Below are positions 24,600 through 32,638 of a stretch of 64,000 bases of DNA, piece after piece. Where the stretch lies: positions 1-64,000 of the forward strand of contig CAZEAP010000004.1 in NCBI GenBank assembly GCA_964510315.1, in the 5' to 3' direction. The translations under genes were made by a program, and so were the position numbers. Below the pieces are notes generated by a model. The model searched no databases and was not told the DNA's origin. It was given only the letters and a program-made list of their open reading frames with translations. Origin of the DNA: CAZEAP01 sp964510315. GTDB taxonomy: Bacteria; Planctomycetota; Brocadiia; SM23-32. The first letter of the stretch is position 1; each line of letters opens with the position of its first letter.

Positions 24600-25937
24600 G
24601 TGCAGTCCCCCCGCCCCGGCACCGACGCCCTGGACCCTTTCATTGGGAAGCTCCAGGCCGACCGGGCGAGCGTCGCCGTTGCCGGCCTCGGCTACGTCGG
24701 GCTGCCGATGGCCGTCTGCTGTGCCGAAACCTTTCCGAAGGTCGTCGGCATCGACGTCGACCCCTCCCGCGTGGAGGCCGTAAACCGGGGCAGCTCCTAC
24801 ATCGACGACCTTCCCGACGCGCGGCTGGCGCGCTGCGTCCAGGAGGGCGCCTTGAGTGCCACGGACGACTACGGCGCCGTCCGGGACAGCGACGTGGTGC
24901 TGATCTGCGTGCCGACTCCGCTGAGGAAAACAGGGGAGCCGGACGTGTCCTTCATCGTCCAGAGCGTGGACGCCGTGGAGGAGCAGATGGGTCCGGGCAA
25001 GCTCATCGTGCTGGAGAGCACGACCTATCCGGGGACCACCGATGAGCTGGTCTGCCCGCGGCTGGAGCGCAACGGCATGGAGGTGGGCAGGGATTTCTGG
25101 CTGGCCTTCAGCCCCGAACGCATAGACCCCGGCCCGGCCCATCCGGAATTCGACATTCCCGACGTGCCCAAGGTCGTCGGCGGCGTCACTCCCTCCTGCA
25201 CCAGGGCCGCGGCGGAGTTCTACGCCCGGTTCATCGAAGAGGTGCTCCCGGTCTCCGGCAGCAAGGTCGCCGAGATGGTGAAGCTCCTGGAGAACACCTA
25301 CCGGGGCGTCAACGTGGCCATGGTCAACGAACTGGCCCTGATGTGCGACAAGCTGGGGGTTGACGTCTGGGAAGTGGTCGACGCCGCGGCAACGAAGCCC
25401 TACGGCTTCCAGGCATTCTACCCGGGGCCGGGCCTGGGAGGGCACTGCATCCCGGTCGACCCGTTCTACCTTGCCTGGAAGGCCCGGCTTCACGGCTTCG
25501 AACCCCGGTTCATCGACCTGGCCGGGAGGGTTAACGCCTCCATGCCGGAATACGTGGTCCGGCGCGTGGCCGACATACTCAACGACGCCGAGAAGGCCCT
25601 CCGCGGCTCGACCGTCCACGTGCTGGGGGTGGCCTACAAGCGGGACGTCTCCGACGTGCGGGAGTCTCCCGCCCTGACCATCATCGACCTGCTGCGCGCG
25701 AAGGGGGCGGAGGTCTCCTACACCGACCCGCACGTGCCGCGTATCCGGCCGGGCGAGGCGGAAGCCCTTGGATCGATTCCGCTGGAGCAATGCGACCTGG
25801 CAAGCTTCGACTGCGTTTTGATCGTCACCGACCATTCGGCTTTTCCCTGGGAGCGCGTCGCCGGGGAAGCCGGGGCGGTCCTGGATACCCGGAACGCCCT
25901 GAGGGACTGCGACGGAGACCACATCCACAAGCTCTAA
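24600..25937 (+). CDS. Nucleotide-sugar dehydrogenase (WbpA/WecC-like UDP-sugar 6-dehydrogenase)
   Basis: 445 residues starting at GTG 24600 after GGAGGAG, 3 bases after the previous stop. NAD-binding motif is VAVAGLGYVGLPMAV; ESTTYPGTTDEL and FSPERIDPG follow; the catalytic cysteine is in GLGGHCIPVDPFY (near residue 283). These residues place it with UDP-GlcNAc/ManNAc 6-dehydrogenases rather than UDP-glucose dehydrogenases, whose loop reads G-C-F. The next gene is a UDP-glucuronate decarboxylase-like enzyme, which argues for a UDP-glucuronate route, so the exact substrate remains open. The product feeds cell-surface glycans. Confidence 0.9.
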   Translation: MQSPRPGTDALDPFIGKLQADRASVAVAGLGYVGLPMAVCCAETFPKVVGIDVDPSRVEAVNRGSSYIDDLPDARLARCVQEGALSATDDYGAVRDSDVVLICVPTPLRKTGEPDVSFIVQSVDAVEEQMGPGKLIVLESTTYPGTTDELVCPRLERNGMEVGRDFWLAFSPERIDPGPAHPEFDIPDVPKVVGGVTPSCTRAAAEFYARFIEEVLPVSGSKVAEMVKLLENTYRGVNVAMVNELALMCDKLGVDVWEVVDAAATKPYGFQAFYPGPGLGGHCIPVDPFYLAWKARLHGFEPRFIDLAGRVNASMPEYVVRRVADILNDAEKALRGSTVHVLGVAYKRDVSDVRESPALTIIDLLRAKGAEVSYTDPHVPRIRPGEAEALGSIPLEQCDLASFDCVLIVTDHSAFPWERVAGEAGAVLDTRNALRDCDGDHIHKL

Positions 25938-25960
25938 GGCCAATCAAAAGGAGAGGCAAC

Positions 25961-26905
25961 GTGTCACAACGCACCGTCATAACCGGAGGAGCGGGGTTCA
26001 TCGGGTCGCATCTCTGCGACTATTTCGTGGAGCAGGGGCACGAGGTCATCTGCCTGGACAGCCTGCTGACCGGCTCGCCCGGCCACATCGAACACCTTTT
26101 CGGTAACTCGCACTTTCAGTTTATCAAGCACGACGTCACCGAATATATCCACGTCGGCGGTCCCGTGGACAACGTGCTGCATTTTGCTTCACCCGCCAGT
26201 CCCGTGGACTATCTCGAATACCCCATTGAGACGCTCAAGGTGGGCGCGATGGGCACCCACAAGACGCTGGGCCTGGCGAAGGCCAAGGGCGCCCGTTTCC
26301 TGCTGGCCTCCACCAGCGAATGCTACGGCGACCCCCAGATACATCCCCAGCCGGAGGACTACTGGGGCAACGTCAACCCGGTCGGGCCCCGCGGCGTTTA
26401 CGACGAGGCCAAGCGCTTCGCCGAAGCACTCACCATGGCCTATCACCGCTACCACGACGTGAAGACCCGCATCGCGCGCATCTTCAACACCTACGGCCTC
26501 CGCATGCGGCTCCGGGACGGGCGGGCGGTGCCCACCTTCTTCCGGCAGGCCCTCACCGGCGAGGACATCACGGTGTTCGGCGACGGCTCCCAGACCCGAA
26601 GCTTCTGCCACGTCAGCGACATGGTCCGCGGCATTCACGCCCTGCTGGAGGGGGACGACCCCGGCCCGGTGAACCTGGGCAACCCCGACGAGATCACCAT
26701 CCTCCAGCTCGCGGAGGAGATCCTGGAGCTGACAGACAGCGACAGCGAGATCGTCTTCAAGCCCCTGCCGAAAAACGACCCCAAAGTTCGCCAGCCGGAC
26801 ATCACCCGGGCGCGGGAAGTCCTCGGCTGGGAACCGGAGGTCGACCGACTCGAAGGCCTGCGCATGACGCTGCCCTACTTCCGGGAGCGCGTCTCGGAAG
26901 ACTGA
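25961..26905 (+). CDS. UDP-glucuronate decarboxylase (UDP-xylose synthase) family epimerase
   Basis: 314 residues from GTG 25961, which follows AAAGGAGAGG by 4-5 bases. Rossmann motif TGGAGFIGSHLCDYF, then HFASPASPVDYLEYPIETLKVGA, the block that separates UXS enzymes from other short-chain epimerases, the Thr/Ser pair in LASTSECYGDP and the catalytic Tyr-x3-Lys in YDEAKRFAEAL. NAD-dependent oxidation and decarboxylation of UDP-glucuronate gives UDP-xylose. It sits 23 bp after the dehydrogenase gene and together they could convert a UDP-hexose to UDP-xylose. Confidence 0.9.
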   Translation: MSQRTVITGGAGFIGSHLCDYFVEQGHEVICLDSLLTGSPGHIEHLFGNSHFQFIKHDVTEYIHVGGPVDNVLHFASPASPVDYLEYPIETLKVGAMGTHKTLGLAKAKGARFLLASTSECYGDPQIHPQPEDYWGNVNPVGPRGVYDEAKRFAEALTMAYHRYHDVKTRIARIFNTYGLRMRLRDGRAVPTFFRQALTGEDITVFGDGSQTRSFCHVSDMVRGIHALLEGDDPGPVNLGNPDEITILQLAEEILELTDSDSEIVFKPLPKNDPKVRQPDITRAREVLGWEPEVDRLEGLRMTLPYFRERVSED

Positions 26906-26984
26906 GGACGAAGCTTGTCCCCGCGACGGGACACGGGGCGGCAAACGGGTAACCAAAGGGTGAGAAGAAGCGGCAGGTAGCAAC

Positions 26985-27011
26985 CACGGAGAGCACGGAG
27001 GACACGGAGGA
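26985..27011. repeat. 9-bp period CACGGAG tandem block
   Basis: Three consecutive 9-bp steps (CACGGAGAG, CACGGAGGA, CACGGAGGA) followed by an A-run. In design it resembles one arm of the CACTGAT-type units at 15287-16906, but with a different core and a 9-bp rather than 10-bp step. No matching inverted arm is found nearby, so this looks like a solo arm. Confidence 0.65.
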
Positions 27012-27161
27012 AAAAAGAAGGAGGGGATCCAAACTACGGAATTCCCCCGAGTACCGGTTCCGAATGTCGCCGGCCGGTGCAACTCGCGTAGCGCGCCCGC
27101 GCCCATACCCCGGTAAGAAAGGCCGGCTGCGGACCTTGAGGGTACGGCGTGGCAGAACGGC

Positions 27162-27204
27162 GAGATGCGTCCGGCGCCTGAAGAGAAGGCGCCTCAGCAT
27201 GACG
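27162..27204. repeat. Dispersed hairpin repeat, copy 1 (GTCATGCTGAGG type)
   Basis: GAGATGCGTCC is followed by GGCGCCT (27173-27179), a 7-nt loop, AGGCGCC (27187-27193) and TCAGCATGACG. A second copy lies at 59487-59525 with the same stem, the same loop length and the same tail. Confidence 0.7.
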
Positions 27205-27298
27205 GCCTGGCAGGCGCCGGGCCGATTTGAGCGCCGATGGATGCTTTCTACAGAGCAGATTCATAATTCAGACGGAGCACGGGAGGCGGAGGCACGTC

Positions 27299-30200
27299 AT
27301 GACAGAACTGAAAGACACTTTCTCAAATCCCGGGCCCGCTTACCGCGGTAAGCCGTTCTGGGCCTGGAACGGGGTGCTGGACGCCGAAGAACTCCGACGC
27401 CAGGTCCGCGTCATGCACCAGATGGGGCTGGGCGGCTTCTTCATGCACTCGCGGGTCGGACTCGGCACGCCCTACCTCTCGGAAGAGTGGTTCCGGATGA
27501 TCCGGGCCTGCGTGGAGGAGGCGCGCCGCCTCGACATGGAAGCCTGGCTCTACGACGAGGACCGCTGGCCCTCCGGGGCCGCCGGCGGACTGGTGACCAG
27601 CGATCCCGCATACCAGCACAGGAACCTCCACATGGTGGCCTGTCGGCCGGAGGAGGCGGACTTCGACGAGGAGCCCCTGGCGTTGTTCTCCGCCCGAGTG
27701 GACGGGGTTACCGTCACCGACCTCCAGCGCCTGCCCGAGGACTGGGACGGGGGCGTCGAGCCGGAGGACGCACTCCTGCTGGCCTTCTTCGTCCGACGCG
27801 ACGAGCCCAGCTCATGGTTCAACGACGCCACCTATCTGGACACCATGAGCCACGAGGCCGTCGAGAAGTTCATCGAGGTGACACACGAGGCATATCGGCG
27901 CGAGGTGGGGGAGGAGTTCGACGGGGTCATCCCGGGGGTCTTCACCGACGAACCCCATCACGGCCGCGTCTACGCCGGCGACTGGGCGGAGAACGGAACT
28001 TCGTCGGTGCCCTGGACCGATCGGCTGCCCGAGGTCTTCCGGGAACGCTACGGGTACGACATCCTGGACTACCTGCCGCACATCTTCCTGAACGTTGACG
28101 GTGAAGAGATATCCCGGCCCCGCTGGCACTACCACGACTGCAAGACGTTTCTGTTCGTGGACGCCTTCGGCCGGCTGATATTCGAGTGGTGCGAGGAGAA
28201 CAGCCTGAGCCTGACCGGGCACGTGCTGGCCGAATCCACCCTCCGCTCGCAGGCGGGGGTGGGCGGGTCGGCGATGCGGTTCTACGAGTACATGCAGGCC
28301 CCCGGCATAGATCAACTGACCGACTGCTGGCGGGAGTACACCACCGCCAAGCAGTGCGCCAGCGTGCAGCACCAGATGGGCCGGCGCTGGATGCTTTCGG
28401 AACTCTACGGCTGCACCGGCTGGGACTGGCCCTTCGAGGGTCACAAGGCGGTCGGCGACTGGCAGGCCGTCCTCGGGGTCAACCTCCGCTGCCAGCACCT
28501 CTCCTGGTACACCATGGCCGGCCAGGCCAAGCGCGACTACCCGGCCTCCATCCTCCACCAGTCCCCCTGGTGGCGTCACTACAGCAAGGTGGAGGATTAT
28601 TTCGGGCGCGTCAACACACTGATGAGCAGGGGCGAGCCGGTCCGCGGGCTCCTGGTCATCCACCCCGTCGAGAGCTGCTGGGCCAGGGCCACGGTCAAGT
28701 GGCACGACGATCCGGAGATCGACCGGCTGGAGGAGGAGTTCGACGCTCTGATCAACTGGCTGCTGGAGGCGCACCTGGACTTCGACTACGGCGACGAGGA
28801 CATCATGTCGCGGCACGGCGGGACCGAAGGCGGCGCGACGCCGGCCCTGATCGTGGGAGAGGCGGCCTACGACGCCGTCCTCGTGCCGCCCGTCGATACC
28901 CTCCGGGCCTCTACCGTGGACCTGCTGGAGGACTTTGCGGAAGCCGGCGGACTGATCGTCTTCGCCGGCGCGGCGCCGGGACGAGTCGACGCCGAGAAGT
29001 CCGACCGGGCCGACAAGCTGGCCGACCGCTGCCGATGTGTGCCCTTCGAGCGCGGGCCCGTCCTGGAGGCGGTGGAACCCGGCCGAACGCTGAGCGTCCG
29101 GGACGGCAGCGGACAGGAGAAGGCCGAGGTCTTCTATCGGCTGCACAGGGAGGGGGAGCGCCGGTTCCTCTTCCTCATCAACACCGACCGCGAGAACCCC
29201 ACGGGCCCCCTGACCCTCTGCCTGCCCGGCGAAGGGGCGGTGCAGCTGTGGGACGCCGAGACGGGCCGGCGCTTCTCGGTGGATGCGGAGACGACCGAGG
29301 AGGGGCTCAACTTCACAACGGAGATGCCGCCGACCGGAAGCAGGCTGTTCGTGATCGACCCGGAGGCCGAAGAGCTGCCCGCCGTTCCGGCTCTGAAAGA
29401 GACGCGTTCGGTTGAACTGCCCGAAGATGCGTGGACTGCGGAGCTGACCGACTACAACGTCCTGGTGCTGGACAGGCCGGAATACCGCGTCGGCGACGGC
29501 GAATGGCAGGGGCCGCTGGAGGTGCTGCGGGCCGACCGGGAGATACGGGAGGCGGCGGGACTGCCGCCCCGGAGCGGCCGTATGGTGCAGCCCTGGGCGC
29601 GCCCGCAGAAGACCGGCCCAACCGCATCGGTCGGCCTCCGGTATCGGTTCGGGGCTGACGATCGGCCGCCGGGGCCGCTCTTCCTGGCACTGGAGAATCC
29701 CGAGTACTTCGAGATCTCCCTCAACGGCGCTCCCGTTCCCACCGAAGGAGAGTTCGGCTGGTGGGTGGACAAGGCCATCCGGCTGCTGCCCCTCGACGAG
29801 GCGGCGCTCCTGGCCGGAGAGAACGAGTTGCTGCTGACCGCACAGATGGACCGTGACTGTGACCTGGAGGCGTGCTTCCTCCTGGGCGAGTTTGCGGTGG
29901 CCGTGGACGGAGCGGAGGCGTCGATCCAGGGGCCGCCGGGAAACGTGGCCCTTGGGGACTGGCGCGGACAGGGACTGCCGTTCTACTCCGGCTCCGTGGT
30001 TCTCCGCGCCGACGTGCGGGTGTCGCCGGGTGCCGACGAACGCCTGTTCGTGGAGGTGCCGGAGTTCGGCGGCGCCTGCGTCCGGGTTCTGGTCGACGGG
30101 CGGGAGGCCGGCGTTATCGGCTGGCAGCCGCACGAGGTGGAGATCACCGACCTGGTCTCGGGCAAGGAGGAGGCGGAGCTGGCGCTGGAGGTGGTTTCTC

Positions 30201-30361
30201 ATCGTCGCAACGCCTTCGGGCCCCTGCACCACACGTCCGACGACCTCGATTTCGTCGGCCCCGGCAGTTTCGTCAGCGGCGGGGATGACTGGCAGGAGGA
30301 GTACAACCTGGTGCCTACGGGCTGCCTGGCGCCGCCCCGCCTGAGCGTCCGTGAGGGCTGA
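27299..30361 (+). CDS. Large glycoside hydrolase-like protein (GH106/alpha-L-rhamnosidase-like)
   Basis: 1020 residues from ATG 27299, which follows GGAGGCGGAGG. The N-terminal barrel opens with YRGKPFWAWNGVLDAEELRRQ and LGGFFMHSRVGLGTPYLS, signature blocks of a large family annotated as alpha-L-rhamnosidase/GH106-like. Acidic residues in VFTDEPHH, and in LSELYGCTGWDW, are candidate catalytic or substrate sites. The C-terminal 300 residues form beta-sandwich domains as in GH2-like enzymes (LALENPEYFEISLNG). No signal peptide is present, so it may act on imported oligosaccharides. Substrate is not known. The gene stands alone between repeat-containing gaps. Confidence 0.8.
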   Translation: MTELKDTFSNPGPAYRGKPFWAWNGVLDAEELRRQVRVMHQMGLGGFFMHSRVGLGTPYLSEEWFRMIRACVEEARRLDMEAWLYDEDRWPSGAAGGLVTSDPAYQHRNLHMVACRPEEADFDEEPLALFSARVDGVTVTDLQRLPEDWDGGVEPEDALLLAFFVRRDEPSSWFNDATYLDTMSHEAVEKFIEVTHEAYRREVGEEFDGVIPGVFTDEPHHGRVYAGDWAENGTSSVPWTDRLPEVFRERYGYDILDYLPHIFLNVDGEEISRPRWHYHDCKTFLFVDAFGRLIFEWCEENSLSLTGHVLAESTLRSQAGVGGSAMRFYEYMQAPGIDQLTDCWREYTTAKQCASVQHQMGRRWMLSELYGCTGWDWPFEGHKAVGDWQAVLGVNLRCQHLSWYTMAGQAKRDYPASILHQSPWWRHYSKVEDYFGRVNTLMSRGEPVRGLLVIHPVESCWARATVKWHDDPEIDRLEEEFDALINWLLEAHLDFDYGDEDIMSRHGGTEGGATPALIVGEAAYDAVLVPPVDTLRASTVDLLEDFAEAGGLIVFAGAAPGRVDAEKSDRADKLADRCRCVPFERGPVLEAVEPGRTLSVRDGSGQEKAEVFYRLHREGERRFLFLINTDRENPTGPLTLCLPGEGAVQLWDAETGRRFSVDAETTEEGLNFTTEMPPTGSRLFVIDPEAEELPAVPALKETRSVELPEDAWTAELTDYNVLVLDRPEYRVGDGEWQGPLEVLRADREIREAAGLPPRSGRMVQPWARPQKTGPTASVGLRYRFGADDRPPGPLFLALENPEYFEISLNGAPVPTEGEFGWWVDKAIRLLPLDEAALLAGENELLLTAQMDRDCDLEACFLLGEFAVAVDGAEASIQGPPGNVALGDWRGQGLPFYSGSVVLRADVRVSPGADERLFVEVPEFGGACVRVLVDGREAGVIGWQPHEVEITDLVSGKEEAELALEVVSHRRNAFGPLHHTSDDLDFVGPGSFVSGGDDWQEEYNLVPTGCLAPPRLSVREG

Positions 30362-30735
30362 CGCCGGCGCGCCCGTCGTGCGCCCTCAAGTTGCACGTTC
30401 CACGTTTTGCCCGGGGCCGGAAACATAGGGCTGGCAGAATGTGCGGCCAGTATCCGCTGTGTGTTTCATACAACACGGCGGGGCCGAGCGTGTAGATACA
30501 GTGCAGGGCGACGGTCGGTTGCCTCATTTGCCCTTGGTTCGGTGGCTATGGGCCTGTCCGCCCCCCGCAGAACCCGGTGTGATCCGGTCCTTCTTCCGGC
30601 AAGCTGTCGAGCCGAGAGGGTAGCGGCTTCCTGCGCGTTGCCCCGACCATCCCGCAACGTCCAACCCTCCGGAGGCAGGGACCGGAGGGACAGAACTCCA
30701 TCTACCGGGTCAAACGCCTGCCCCGGCAGCCCGGC
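30362..30735. other. Intergenic region without a recognisable gene
   Basis: About 370 bp between the stops of the convergent glycosidase and tatC genes. I see no protein with family features, no repeat from the other families of this window and no T-run terminator. Confidence 0.6.
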
Positions 30736-32058
30736 TCACTTCCCGCGGGGCTGCCGCTGGAGCATCTTCTCCCACTGCTCCTCCGCGCGGGAGACGTCGA
30801 CGGGTCTGCCCCCCCGGTGCAGCGTCAGGGACTGGCCTCCGGTGACGCGGCGGGTGGTACCTTCTGTCTTAACTTTTACTTCTCCTTCGAAGACGGTCAG
30901 GGTGATGGTGTCGCGCCCGGGGGTTTCCAGCTCCGCCCGGCCGGTCTCCACAGCAGCGGTGCCGGGCCCGGCGTGGAGGGTGAAGGAGGGCGTGCCGGGG
31001 GGCGATACGACGAGGGCCTTCCCCACGTGGAGGGTTCCCTTGCGGGGTCCCTGCACCCGGAAGCGCCCCTCCGGGGCCAGGTGCAGCACCGTCTCGTCGG
31101 CGCCGAAGCTGATTTCCGCGAGGGCTTCCTTCCCCGTGCTGCAGACCGCACCGCGGCGGAGGCTTCGGGACTGCCCGGGCTTCACGAGCCGGGGCCCGGC
31201 AGTGACCCTTCCCCGCACGGCTTCTACGTCGGCCACCGGCCAGTAGCCGAACCAGGCCAACAGGGCGCCGGCGACCAGGACGATGCTGCCCGTGAAACGC
31301 AGGAACACGGACAGGGTGGCGCGGCTCGGAGCGGCGAGCACCACCCCCAGATCGTAGAGGATGATGAAGGTGACCGCCATCATGATCTGGGTGAGGGGAT
31401 CGGGCGGGGTAAGGAAGGCGCCCACCACGAACGCGCCGAGAATCACTCCTTTCCGCGCCCCCTGCAGGCCTTCCGGGCTGACGATGCGCCAGCGGATGAG
31501 GAAGTAGATAACGATCGGCGTCTGGAACACTACCCCCAGAGCAAGGGTCAGAAGGAAGAAAGTGGTCAGGTAGGCCCCGATCATCAGCACCGGCTCGGTG
31601 GCCGAACCGCTGAGCAACAGCAGGTAGCGCAGGGCGGCCGGCACGAAGACGAAGTAGCCGAAGCAGACGCCCGCAAAGAAGCAGACCACGCAGGCGGCGC
31701 CGAGCCAGATGACCTTCCGGCGTTCCTGGTGGAAGAGTCCGGGGGAGATGAACGCCCACAACTGGTAGATGATCACGGGGGCGGCGGCGACCAACGCGGC
31801 CAGGGCGCAGGCCTTCAACTGCGCCACCACCGGTTCGAGGTAGCTCTGGAACTTGAGGGTGGGGTCCAGCTCGAAGGCCCGCATTACCCGGACGTGCGGC
31901 CAGGTGAGCACGCCGATCAGTCGCTCCCGGAACAGCCAGCAGGCCAGGAACGCGAGCCCGGCGGCGATCAGGCATATGACGACCCGGCGCCGCAGCTCCC
32001 CCAGATGCGCCCCGAGGGGCATCGTCGCTATGTCCCGTTCGGCTTCGTCCAGTGCCAC
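30736..32058 (-). CDS. tatC: TatC translocase fused to a C-terminal FecR-like domain
   Basis: Residues about 15-285 are TatC: HLGELRRRVVICLIAAG near the N-terminus and six hydrophobic segments, including IIYQLWAFISPGLFHQERR (the conserved F-x-x-P-G-L motif). This is the twin-arginine precursor receptor. Residues 290-440 are a beta-rich region ending in GRDTITLTVFEGEVKVKTEG and TGGQSLTLHRGG, like the FecR/YapH-type repeat fold, expected to be on the far side of the membrane. GTG 32058 is preferred because the promoter at 32100-32128 leaves almost no leader for the TTG at 32082. TatC is normally about 250 residues, so the C-terminal addition is unusual. No tatA or tatB is nearby. Confidence 0.88.
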   Translation of the reverse strand: MALDEAERDIATMPLGAHLGELRRRVVICLIAAGLAFLACWLFRERLIGVLTWPHVRVMRAFELDPTLKFQSYLEPVVAQLKACALAALVAAAPVIIYQLWAFISPGLFHQERRKVIWLGAACVVCFFAGVCFGYFVFVPAALRYLLLLSGSATEPVLMIGAYLTTFFLLTLALGVVFQTPIVIYFLIRWRIVSPEGLQGARKGVILGAFVVGAFLTPPDPLTQIMMAVTFIILYDLGVVLAAPSRATLSVFLRFTGSIVLVAGALLAWFGYWPVADVEAVRGRVTAGPRLVKPGQSRSLRRGAVCSTGKEALAEISFGADETVLHLAPEGRFRVQGPRKGTLHVGKALVVSPPGTPSFTLHAGPGTAAVETGRAELETPGRDTITLTVFEGEVKVKTEGTTRRVTGGQSLTLHRGGRPVDVSRAEEQWEKMLQRQPRGK

Positions 32059-32099
32059 GGCTCCGGCCGGTCCCCTTCCCAAAGCAGCTCTCGAAGCGC

Positions 32100-32128
32100 A
32101 TTATACAGAGCACCGCAGCCGTGGTAAA
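32100..32128 (-). promoter_or_regulatory. Promoter of the tatC-FecR gene
   Basis: On the minus strand TTTACC (32128-32123) and a perfect TATAAT (32105-32100) are 17 bp apart. The region is divergent; TTATAC (32101-32106) and TAAACT (32125-32130), 18 bp apart, could serve the RidA gene, so the two promoters would overlap face to face. Confidence 0.6.
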
Positions 32129-32166
32129 CTACGCCGCGAGTTGGTCAAAAGGCCGAGAGGTGCCCG

Positions 32167-32631
32167 ATGGATACTGTAGAGGAAAAACTGCGGGAGATGG
32201 GTCTGGAGCTCCCCTCGCCCCCCGAATCGCTGGCCCGCTACGCGCCCGCGAAGCTGGTGGACCGGATGGTGTACTGTTCCGGCCAACTTCCACTGGAGCG
32301 GGGGCGCCTTATGCACGCCGGGAGCATCGGTCGGGAGGTGACGGTGACGCAGGGGCGCCGATGCGCGGCTCAGTGCGTTTTGAGATGCCTGGCGGCCGCC
32401 AGGGGTGTACTGGGGGAACTGGACCGGATCGAGCAGATCGTGCAGGTCCGCGGCTTCGTCAACAGCGCCCCTGGATTCTCCCAGCAGACCGAGGTGCTCA
32501 ACGGGGCCTCCGAGCTGCTGGTGGAGCTTTTCGGGGAGAACGGGAGGCATGCCCGCGCGGCGGTGGGCGCCTGCGGCCTGCCGCTGGACGCACCGGTGGA
32601 GCTGGAGATGCAGATGCGGGTGGGGCCCTGA
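32167..32631 (+). CDS. RidA/YER057c/UK114-family protein
   Basis: 154 residues with the RidA fold motifs: VYCSGQLPLERG (ligand-side strand), then CVLRCLAAARGVLGELDRI, VRGFVNSAPGFSQQTEVLNGAS and ARAAVGACGLPLDAPVELEMQM. The conserved arginine of active imine deaminases, usually in an R-x-x-V-G-V context, appears here as ARAAVGACGLP. The subfamily is the longer YjgH/YoaB-like type, where function is less clear than for RidA itself. A GAGAGGT motif precedes the ATG. It stands alone, convergent with rpoN. Confidence 0.88.
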   Translation: MDTVEEKLREMGLELPSPPESLARYAPAKLVDRMVYCSGQLPLERGRLMHAGSIGREVTVTQGRRCAAQCVLRCLAAARGVLGELDRIEQIVQVRGFVNSAPGFSQQTEVLNGASELLVELFGENGRHARAAVGACGLPLDAPVELEMQMRVGP

Positions 32632-32638
32632 GGAAAGC

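Larger units (their letters stand above)
26906..27298. other. Intergenic region with two small repeats
   Basis: No gene is seen. It holds a 9-bp tandem CACGGAGAG, CACGGAGGA, CACGGAGGA at 26985-27011 and one copy of a hairpin repeat at 27162-27204. The end of the region carries GGAGGCGGAGG, the ribosome binding site of the next gene. Confidence 0.6.
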
